64,000 bases of DNA from Zizania palustris (lineage: Eukaryota; Streptophyta; Magnoliopsida; Poales; Poaceae). Location: assembly GCA_019279435.1 (NCBI GenBank), contig JAAALK010000080.1, positions 29,666,778 to 29,730,777 of the forward strand, in the 5' to 3' direction. Positions 32,442-41,884 of the stretch are shown here, piece by piece. Made by a program: the position numbers and the translations under genes. A model generated the notes under the pieces. The model had not been told where the DNA came from, did no database searches, and saw only the letters and a list, made by a program, of their open reading frames with translations. Each line of letters begins with the position of its first letter. The stretch's first letter is position 1.

Positions 32442-33754
32442 GGTGTCTTAGTAGTGGCGGTGTAGCGCCCCGATTTAACAAAATCGAGACATTATTGAAT
32501 TTCCAAAGAAAAACAATAATACAAGAGGTTCATCATGCGACAACGTACATACGATAACATCCATGGTACGCAGACCATATTTATTACAACATTGTTTTAG
32601 TAAAAACAGTAATAAGATAATTTAAACAGCGGCATGACGAACGTCCTCTTCAGGATCTTTCTTCTCGACTGGGTCGCTACTCCAGACCGTCTTCAAAGTA
32701 AGCATCCTCTGTGGGGTCCAACGGGTATGAGTACAAAAAGTACTCAACAAGCCACCGCAAATGCAAATAGTAATGCAGGATAATAAACAAGGAAGGATAA
32801 AGGCTAACAATGCGAAATAAAGCAGTTGCAGTTATGGCATTTAGTGTAATCATATTTTAATCATGCGGAAAGTAAACATGAACATCATCAACACCAACTA
32901 ACTCGAGGAGTACGTTTTACCTCCTCGCACAACAGTCCTTACATGTCAATCCATCATGCACATTCGTATTCAAAGTAAACTAACTGGGGGATGTCACGCA
33001 ACCCGCCCTTGACCGTGGGCTCGGCTTTTCGAAAAGATTTAAGACTCTGATCAGAGATGTACTACTGTACCCACAAGGCACGCACTCATCTCAACGAGAT
33101 GACCCATTTCACGGGAACTCGTGCCAAAACCTCAATATGAGATGTTCCAAGCGATAACCACCCGCTCTAGGTTTCGCCGGCGCGCCGGGCCGCATCCCGG
33201 CTAACGTCACACCCCCTTTTGCGCCACATTGGTACAAGTCACCCGCAGGTGCAACTTGACCCATCTCCAAATGGTGGCCTCGGTTTGGAACAACCCATAC
33301 CTTAGTTAGGACTTACCCACTAGACTTGTGGTTAGTACGTAAGTGTATTGCAACGGATCCCTCAGACCGGTCCTTATAGTGCCCCGGGTGCGACTGACCA
33401 ATGCCCTAGCTTGCACCCGGAACCCACCATGCATACACTCACAACCATGACTCATCACCAACAGAATTTCCAAGGATAAGAAGTAACGGGGATCATATAA
33501 TAGAACCATTTTACTACGACTCATTTTTATCCTATAGCGGCCGTGTCATTACTTTGGACACTAGCTAATATCATTAATCATATGGTGACAAGGAGGTTAG
33601 GCGAGATAGCATGGCTTGGGATGCACATCAAGGTCGGGGGATCCTAAATAAATATAATGTAAGGGTTCGTTTGACTAATGCATATATATAACCTATGTGT
33701 TTTAGCGATAGTCAATTCAAACATGGGTTCAATATGTTCAAAAGAATTGTTTGG

Positions 33755-33829
33755 TGACTTGCCTTGTTCAGCGAAAGGCGAGGGAGGGACTTCCGGGAAG
33801 TATTCCGGCTCCTCGACGGCGTCGTAGTC
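33755..33829 (-). other. Conserved 25-codon coding-like block in S2 LTR
   Basis: Fully open, from GAC TAC GAC to AAG TCA, encoding EEPEYFPEVPPSP and AEQGKS. It is the best-preserved copy and was used as reference for the codon comparison with element B. Confidence 0.6.
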
Positions 33830-36453
33830 TTTTCAATAATAATAAAGCAAAATAAAAAGAGTACATTTAATCAAACAATATAACATTACATTAATAGCAC
33901 ATAAGTTACTGTTGATTTGATTTAAAAGTAAAATAATCTCCATTGTTAAGGTTCTGAAGTTTATTTCACAATTAATTTTAAAATGAATCAAAATGAATTA
34001 TTGTTTTTCATAAAAAGGGTTTTTAAGTGTGAATAATACCACATTAAGTTTTCTAATTAATTTAATATGAATGATTCAGAGAAAACTCTGTGGTTCTAAT
34101 GTTTAAACAGAAAGGAACAAATATATAAATTTTCTGGAGTTTAAATATTTAAATTTTCATTTTAATCCTAAGGGCATTTGAATACTTATTTAAATAAACA
34201 TGAAAATGTCAAAGTAAACCTACTGTTTTTATTGCATAAATATGTAGAGAATAATTTTATGAATTTTCTGAAATTGGAATGGTAATTTTTAGAGTTCAAA
34301 TGCATTAGATATGAATTTTACAAGTTTAAAAGCATTTCTGGAATTTATTTTCAAATTTTAAACCCCTCGGGTCCACGGTGAGCCAGGCCCACGGTGAACC
34401 CGCGCACTGTGCGCGTGCGCCGGGTCGATCTGGACCATCGGATCCAGATCCGACGCGCGGGGGCGAGGCGGGACGCGTAAGTGGCTACGGACGACCAGGA
34501 TTAAAACGTGCGAAGGGGTACCACGTGGACGCACGAGATTAAACGCGGGGTTTTAAAACTAACGGACGCACGAGATCGCACCGTACCGCTTCACTCAGAT
34601 CCGACGGCGCCGATTAAATCGCACGAGGGATTAAATCCGGGCCGTTAGATCTGGATCGCACGGCGTGGATCGAATCCGACACGGCACGGGTACTCGACCC
34701 GTGCCGGTCGTCTTCTCCGACGACGGCGAGCGGGCCAGCGGCCACGACGATCGATGGCGGTCGATGCTAGGTCCTAAAATGGAAAGAGGGCAACGAGGGG
34801 GTCACGAAGGTACCTCGGCGGTGAGAAAAGGTCGACGGAGCGAGGCCGGCGACGAGCGGGGGCGGTGGAGGTGTTCGGGTTCTGGGCGGCGACGGCGATC
34901 CGGCGAGGGTTGTCGTCGACGGAGTGGTGGCCGGCGTTGGGGAGGTCCCGGCGGTCACGATGGTGGCGAAGGCACGGGCGGAGGTGGTCTGGTGCGACGG
35001 CGAGCGGTGGCCGGAGACGAACTAGAGGGAATGCGCTAAACGGCGAATCGTGGTTGTTCTGTTCGGTCTGAGAGCGAATGGGCGTGGGGGTCGAACGCGG
35101 TGAAGGCCAGGGGTATAAATAGTGGCGTCGGCGAGGGTTGCTGTCGCGCCCCGATTTAATAAATCAGGACTTTATTGAAATTCCATAGAGAATCAATAAA
35201 ACAAGACGTTCATCACACGACCACGTACAATACGGGCAATCATTCACGGTTCGTAGACCGCATTAATACAAAAGTGAATAAAGATGAAGAGAAACTAATA
35301 AATAAGGGTCCTAGATGAACGCCTCCTTCCAGTCTCGCCTTGACTGGGTCGCTACTCCAGACCTTCATCCTCCTCATAGTAGACTGGCTCTGATGGTGTA
35401 AGTCAACGGGGTGAGTACAGGTGTACTCAGCAAGCCACCGAATGCAAGTATAGATGCAAGATAATAACAAGGGAGATAGTGGCTAGTTTAGCGGAAGCAG
35501 CATATTTGTAAAGCATTTAATGTGAGCATTTTATTTGTACGGAAAAGTAAACGTGTGAATGCATCATCATCTTCTAACTCGAGGAGTACGTTTTACCTCC
35601 TCGCACAACAGTCCTTACATGCCATGAATAACTCATCCTTTCAAACAATTGTAAACTAACTGCGAGTAGTCACACAACCCGCCCTTGACCGTGGGCTCGG
35701 CTTTTCGAAAAGATTGAATTACTCTGATCAGAGATGTACCACTGTACCCACAAGGCACGCACTCATCACCTACACCGAAGTGTAACGAGATGACCCATCA
35801 CACGGGAACTCGTGCCAAAACCTTCCATATGGTCTTCCCCGACTCAACAGCACCCTCTTATAGGTTTCGTACCGTGTCTCGCCATGTCGAGTTTCCACAA
35901 TACCCCCTCTTGAGCCATCGTCGGTACAAAGCGCCCTGAGGGCTAGCCCCTTGTACCCCTCCACTATGGTGCATAGAGCCGGAGTGTTCCACACTTCCAG
36001 TTAGGACTTACCCATTAGACTTGTGGTTGGTACGGAAGTGCTTTGCAACAGATCCCGCAGACCGGTCCTTATAGTGCCCCGGGTGCGACCAACCAGTTTC
36101 CGAGCTTGCACCCGGAACCCACCATACTTATAACATACCCAACTCCAACAGAGTCCAGAGACAAGAATAACGGGGTATTTCATATACCAGAATCCATCCA
36201 ACTACGACTCATTCTTTATATCCTATAGCAGTTGTGCCGGTACATTGGGCACTAGCTAATATAATATTTGTAGAGTGACAAGGAGTTGAGGCTCAATAAG
36301 CATGGCTTGGGTTTGCACACAAGGACGGGGATCTAATAAATATAAGTGTAGGGCTTGATCTTTGTCTAATGCAATATTAACCTATGAGTTATAGCGATAA
36401 TTTATTAAATCATGGGCTCAATAATGATCAACTGTGTCCACAAAGGTGGTCGA

Positions 36454-36528
36454 TGACTTGCCTTGATCCGTGAATGGTGAAGGTGAAACCTTGGAATAGA
36501 TCTCCGGATCTTCGACGACGTCGTAGTC
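36454..36528 (-). other. Coding-like block in the non-autonomous element LTR
   Basis: Exactly 75 nt and open. It is more diverged than in the other LTRs (IYSKV where others have YFPEV) but keeps DYD, VE, PSPF and DQGKS. The second LTR carries the same block at 43197-43271. Confidence 0.5.
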
Positions 36529-36784
36529 TTCTCGATACGGAAAAGTAAATAAAGCATTCAATAAACAATCCAAAACAATCAATCATACTAACATACATGT
36601 TTATGTTGGATTAAGTAAAGGAGATAGAGTCTTAACTTTTAGGGTTTTGTTACTTTAACATTTAAGATTAATTTTTAATGAGATTCCTAAATTTTTATAG
36701 CTTGATATAATTATTCTTCCTAAGGGGGTTTTACTTCTCCCTTTTTAAAGTTGAAGTAAAAGTTATAAAATGACCTTAATGTTT

Positions 36785-37632
36785 GTATGGCATTAATATA
36801 GTGACATTAGGTTATTTAGATCTTCTGAAGTTTGTCATATAAGTTTTAGGATAGTTTCATAAAGGGTTGACTTTTTCTTAAATGCCTTAATTAAATGTCC
36901 AAAAAGGGCCTTTGCAATATTTAATGGAATACATTGGACAAGATGAATATTCTATTTTTATTAAAAATAGTGAACTCAAGTGGTTAGGTTTTCTGAAGTT
37001 ATTATATAAGTTGTCATGACATTCGTATAAAGTGTTTAACTTCTATTTGATGAATTACTTAATTATTCTACAAGGGCTATTATTAATTAATAGTTTAAAG
37101 TGGGCAAGGTGAACATGTTATTTTTGTTGTATTAAAACAGTAAAATAAAGTCATTAAGTCCTCTTAATTTATTATATCATTTTTCATGATATTTTTGTAA
37201 AGTGTTGTATTTCCATTATATGAATTAATCATTTGTTTTAAAGGGTCTTGGAAATGTTTATTTAAGAATCTAAAATGGGCAAAATGACTTATTATATTTT
37301 TATTGACTTATAAACAGTGTACTGGATTCAATATATCATCAAAATTATTATATAAATTTCTAAGAGTTTTTCTGTATTATTTAAATGGAATATTAATTAA
37401 GTCCTAAAAGGGGTCTTAGAAATGTTATTAAATAAAATGGCATGGATAAAAATGGTCATTCCATTTTTATTATATTAATAACAGTGAAATGGAGCTATTA
37501 TGTCTTCTGATATTACTTTATAAATTTTTAAGGGTTTATCTGAATTATTTTATTGAAATATATTAATTAATTCTTAAAGGGGACTTTTCTTTATTATTTA
37601 ATAAGATTATTATGTGCCAAATAAACATATTG
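36785..37632. repeat. About five tandem ~170-bp units in the non-autonomous LTR
   Basis: A marker TATTTTTATT followed by an AACAGT/AATAGT segment recurs at about 36954, 37120, 37296, 37463 and 37632 (spacing 166-176 bp). One further unit upstream is recognised from ATAGTGAC near 36798. Units are diverged from each other. The last one is homologous to the single-copy segment of other LTRs. The second LTR has the same array at about 43528-44375. Confidence 0.8.
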
Positions 37633-39325
37633 TTTTTATTGCATAAAAGTGTAGAGAATGAAAATACAAATTTTCCAGAATCAAAATGGTGAATTTTGGA
37701 GTTGATTTGAGCAAGATATGAATTTTGGAAGTTTAAACTATTTTTCTGAATTATTTTAAACAGAAATCAGTCCCTGGTCCACGGTGAGCCAGGCCCACGG
37801 TGGACCAGCGACTGCGCGCGTGAGCCGGAGCGATCAGGACCGCAGGATCAAGATCCAACGGCCAGGACGCGCGCGGGGCGATTAAGTGGCGATCGACGGC
37901 TCAGGGAGCCCGATACCCCTTTGACCGAGTGGACGGCCCGGATTAAACCCGAGTGGGTTTTAATCCTAGCCGGTCATCTCTGATCGCACGGTACCGAGCC
38001 CGTCCGGCACGCTCGCGGCACGGGGGAAGCCGAGGGCTTCGTCCCCGACTCCGGCGGTGCGGCGGCGAGGGCGAACGGCGGCGGCGGGGGTCCATGGCCC
38101 TAGGCGACGGCAAAAACGGAAAGAGGGTCGGGAGGGGATTGCTACCGTACCGGAAGTGGCGACGGCGATGGACTGGTGGCGACCGGCGGCGAGGAGGAAG
38201 CGGCGAAGCTTTCGGGTCCGACGACGGCGCGGCGATCCGGCGACGATCCGGCCCAACAGAGGTGGGGCCGAGGGAGTGTGTGTGACGGCGGTCGTGACGG
38301 TGGCCCTGGCGAGGGTGGCGGTGGCACGGTGCGCCGGCGATCGGCTGCCGGAGGGGAAACAGGGGAAAACCCTAAAAAGGGGGTGGCGGCCGTCGAGATT
38401 TGCGATGACCAGGCTCTAGTGGTGTGGTTCGGTTGCGGCGAGGGTAGGAGGCCTTTTATAGGGCTCGCCGGCGTGGTTATGGCATGGAAGACAAAGGAAA
38501 CCCGAGGGGATTCCTTGAGCTCTCCGGCCAGCTTCCATGAGCTCGGGATAGCTTCCAAATAAGCGAAAACGCGTCGGAATACGAGGGAAAGGGATCGCGG
38601 GCGGACGGGGGGTCGAGATCCCGACTTGATTTGGTGTCCCGAGGCGGCCGGCGGCGAGATTTTGGAAGGGGGGCGCCGGCATGGAAGGGGAGGGATCCCC
38701 TTCCGTTTGGAGAAGATGGACCTGACAAGGGGGTCCCTCCTGTCAGCGGGCGTGCGGGAGAGAAGGTATGACGAGCGGGCCCGGCATGGCAGTGGGAGAG
38801 AGGGGGCGCGGGAGAGGCTGGCGGGTAGGGCCGGCTGGCGCGAGCGGCGGAAGAGGGAGGGAGGGCGCCGACATGCGGGCCCAGGATGGCAGCGAGTGAG
38901 CGGAGGCTGACCAGTGGGTCCGGCCAGGCGCGAGTGCGGGGAAGCGAAGGGCGTCGGCGCCGACAGGCTGGCCCCGCCTGTCAGCGAGAGAGGTTTCGTT
39001 GGGCTGGGCCGAAAGGCCTTCGGGGGAGAATTCAGGGTTTCGGCCCAATAAGAATTTAAATCCTTTTTCTAATTAATTTTATTCCAGAAATTCAAATATT
39101 CACTTAAGGTTTGAAGATCTGTTGGAAAAATTTGGTAAAAATTCTCAAAAATATTTCTTGGTCTCTAGTTTATCTCATAAAATTTTCAAGTCCAAATTTT
39201 GAATATTTGTCTCTGTTTGGCTTTAATAGGGCTCTTTTAGTATTTTCTTAAATAATAATATTCAGAAATTCATTTAATATTATTTTTCCTTTATTTTATT
39301 CCCTTTTAATTTTGGGGCTGTTACA

Positions 39326-39340
39326 ATCCTATCCCCCTTA
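39326..39340 (-). other. Polypurine tract of the non-autonomous element
   Basis: AAGGGGGATAGGAT on the minus strand touches the LTR start. It is the same tract type as in element A, so the reverse transcriptase of A-like elements could use it. Confidence 0.85.
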
Positions 39341-39398
39341 CAGAGAATCTCGTCCTCGAGATTCGAAGCGAACCTCGGGAAAACTAAGGGACTGAGTT

Positions 39399-40085
39399 CT
39401 ACTGGTGCTCTGGGTTAGGAGGAGGAGTTACATCAGAAGTAGGCAAAGCGATCTCCGGATCTGGGTTGGTTGAGATCAAATTGGGAGTGTCTTCGGTTGT
39501 ATCTGATTTCTCTTTGTGGTGATCTAGAGTATGTTTCTCTGGATTTGGGATGGAGGATGGCACCCGCTTGGGGTAGGGGCACGTGTTGGCGTAGTGGCCT
39601 CCTTGGCGACAGTTGTAGCACACAATTGGCTTGCCGTTCCTGTCCCTCTTGTATCCGGTAGCTGGTACTAGTGTCCTTCCGGCTGGCGGTGCTTGGGGTG
39701 GGATGCCTGTGCTTGGTCCTCTGAGGGTGGTTCGTGGCTTGGCAGGGGTTGGGGCTTGAGGTGGAATTACTCTGATTTCTGGTATAGTTGCTTCGTTCAC
39801 CAATCTTTGAAAGTTGGCAAAGTCCCCATGGATTAGTTGAAGGGAGAGCTCGTGTTGGTGTTGTTGGAGACGGAACAACTGTGCCTGCTGCTCTTGCATC
39901 TGCTTTTGTAGTTGTTGCATCTGGGTAAGCAGTGTGGCGATCAGTTGGTTCTGTTTTGTCATCATCTCCGCAAGTGTGGGATGATAGATAACAGAGATCT
40001 GCTGAGGTCCAACTGCACCCCACTGAGGCAGATTGTCTGAGGTGTTTCCATCGTGTGGAGCTCCTGATCCTTGGTTGTTGGCCAT
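39399..40085 (-). CDS. Mini-Gag: zinc-knuckle protein lacking the capsid core
   Basis: 228 aa, intact. The N-terminus matches element A and C Gag (HPTLAEMM, QNQLI, LLTQMQ) and runs into a Gln-rich coiled segment (residues 55-78). It then jumps to the segment just after the capsid core (HELSLQL, DFANFQRLVNEA, which in element A is DELSIQLVATDYADFQR), skipping the roughly 150 residues with FLRVRPPIF and WWDNYRE. A complete CCHC knuckle follows (C156, C159, H164, C169) and a new acidic, Pro-rich C-terminus replaces protease. It probably binds RNA and may co-assemble with full-length Gag through the coiled segment; that role is inferred. Confidence 0.85.
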   Translation of the reverse strand: MANNQGSGAPHDGNTSDNLPQWGAVGPQQISVIYHPTLAEMMTKQNQLIATLLTQMQQLQKQMQEQQAQLFRLQQHQHELSLQLIHGDFANFQRLVNEATIPEIRVIPPQAPTPAKPRTTLRGPSTGIPPQAPPAGRTLVPATGYKRDRNGKPIVCYNCRQGGHYANTCPYPKRVPSSIPNPEKHTLDHHKEKSDTTEDTPNLISTNPDPEIALPTSDVTPPPNPEHQ

Positions 40086-40929
40086 CCTGAAGTTGAAGGG
40101 TTCAAAAAGAAGGTGCCAACATTAAGGGGAAATTGTTACTGATTTTATTGCCTAAGATGGATAATTTGACCTAGATGCTTTATGTTAGTCCCTTATTACT
40201 TTCATACTCATGCCCTATATTATTTTTAATATAAATGACTTATCATGTATTTTATTCACTCAACATTCGTGTTGTAACATATTTTATTAATTTTGTGTTA
40301 GATGTTTAAGATGAAGTGATGTTGATTATATCTTATTGAATTCCTTGGTACCCAAAAATTTCAAGAAAATTTTTGGAACACAATTTGATGCTTAGGAGAA
40401 TTTTTAGGAAAGATATTCTGGCTAATTTTAAATGAAATTTTTAGGCCCATATTTTAGCTTTCCTCTTTCTTGCTTTATACTAAATACTTTTCCTGAAATT
40501 TACTTATTAAGGGGAAATTTTATTTTAATGCCTCGCAAAAATCGAGGTGTTACAATCCTAACTTCCTTAACAAGAATCTCGTCCCGAGATTCGGAAAGGC
40601 TAGAAGGTTAAAGATAGGCTTCTATATTTTCATAGATTGGGCTTGGCTAAATTAGAGCTTTCTTGACAACTTGTCTTGACTTCATGATTGGAGTTGTTCT
40701 CGTAGAACGGCGACGAACGAATCACGTTGATTTGAAACTAGAGGTAGATTCTCTCCTTTAGGTTGGGTTTATGACCTAATAGGTATATGAGGAGATGGGA
40801 TTAAGTTTTTATTTCAAAATGTATCGTTCTTGCGATTACATATATTTATATATTCATTCATGCCTTATTTTTGACATGAATGGTAATACAATCAAGTAAA
40901 AAGAAAAGCAATCAATCGTAAATCTACGT
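40086..40929 (-). other. Spacer with an internal LTR-end/PPT-like junction
   Basis: 840 bp of AT-rich DNA without ORFs lie between the two genes. At 40540-40594 the sequence reads GAGGTGTTACA, then ATCCTAACTTCC, then AAGAATCTCGTCCCGAG, which copies the layout of the LTR end plus polypurine region of this superfamily (compare 1026-1070 and 39316-39360). It looks like a captured edge of another LTR. Confidence 0.6.
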
Positions 40930-41742
40930 CTATGGTAGCTCAGGGGACGGCTCGATCACGGGCTCGTGGGAGACGGTCGGGGTTGAGGAACTGGCTGGTC
41001 CTACGGGTGGAGCACTACGGGAGATCCTCTTGGGCCTCACGGTGGGGATCCGAAGGGGTTTCTTCTTGCGAGGTAGAAGAGGTGCGATCTCCTCAAGATC
41101 CTTCTTTAGTTCCTTCAGCTGTTGGCGGAGCTGGGTGTGGACCATGGCGCCCTGGCGTAGAAGCTCGTTCTGACGCCTCAACTCCTCCACCTCAAGGGTC
41201 AACAGAGGGTTCTGCTCTAGCTGTCGACGGAGCTCGGCGTTCTCCCTGGTCAGGTTCTCCGAAGTGTGGCGGTAGAAGTCAATGGTGTCGTGCTGGCTGT
41301 CTGCGTCGAGGACGGCCTCCGTGTGGAGGTTGTCCATGGCCTCCAAGAGTCTCATCGTGCGGGTGATGGCGGAGCTGCTCTGGGTGAGGGGACTGATGTA
41401 GATGCTGCGGTGACTCCCGGGTGTGCGCATGGGCATGAAGCGGTAGACGGTGTCGCGGAGGTGGCAGTCGTAGACCAGTCGAAGCTCGGCGAGGGACTGG
41501 AGAGCGGCTCGCTGGCTGGCCACCACGAATGAAGGTCCTCCAACTCCATGGGTGTAGAAGGGTGGCTGCGTGGAAGAGGGGCGGATCACAACCGTGACCT
41601 CGCAGTAGCTCTCATTCGCATCGGGAAAAATCCCGTGGAACGCAGGCTCATGGGGAAACCCCAAAAATTCGACGAGCACGCGAAGCTCGCGGATGAATCC
41701 GGCCTCGTCACGAAGAGTCCCGCTCATGGTGTGAACCGGCAT
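40930..41742 (-). CDS. Pre-gag coiled-coil protein (extra ORF), intact
   Basis: 270 aa, first ORF after the PBS. Residues 1-115 look globular (ELRVLVEFLGFPHEPAFHG; GGPSFVVASQRAALQ; GSHRSIYI) and are conserved with the broken copies in A (9171-9952) and C (55753-59915). Residues about 125-220 are heptad-rich and predicted to form a coiled coil, longer than in A and C. A basic PRKKKPLRIP stretch at about 224-240 could be a nuclear localisation or nucleic-acid-binding patch, followed by a Ser/Pro tail. No enzyme motif is recognised. Retention in a copy that has lost pol suggests it acts in cis or benefits the element; the function is unknown. Confidence 0.85.
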   Translation of the reverse strand: MPVHTMSGTLRDEAGFIRELRVLVEFLGFPHEPAFHGIFPDANESYCEVTVVIRPSSTQPPFYTHGVGGPSFVVASQRAALQSLAELRLVYDCHLRDTVYRFMPMRTPGSHRSIYISPLTQSSSAITRTMRLLEAMDNLHTEAVLDADSQHDTIDFYRHTSENLTRENAELRRQLEQNPLLTLEVEELRRQNELLRQGAMVHTQLRQQLKELKKDLEEIAPLLPRKKKPLRIPTVRPKRISRSAPPVGPASSSTPTVSHEPVIEPSPELP

Positions 41743-41865
41743 CTACAAAAGAGAGAAAATTTTGTAAAAAAACCTCGGAAGATGAGAGGATAAGTAATTC
41801 TTTTGTAAAATATAGTGAATATATATAAGTCCTAAGGTCAGGTCTGTTTGGATTCCTACAGTCAA

Positions 41866-41881
41866 CCTGGCTCTGATACCA
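41866..41881 (-). other. Primer-binding site of the non-autonomous element
   Basis: TGGTATCAGAGCCAGG on the minus strand, three bases inside the LTR end, complementary to the 3' end of initiator Met-tRNA. Intact, unlike that of element A. Confidence 0.93.
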
Positions 41882-41884
41882 TCT

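Larger units (their letters stand above)
35142..39325 (-). repeat. 3' LTR of the non-autonomous element
   Basis: TGTCGCGCCCC to GGGGCTGTTACA, minus orientation, 4184 bp. It is longer than related LTRs (about 3.4 kb), mainly because of a tandem array of ~170-bp units (36785-37632). The U3/promoter part is GC-rich with TATA CTATAAAAGG on the minus strand at 38452-38461. Confidence 0.96.
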
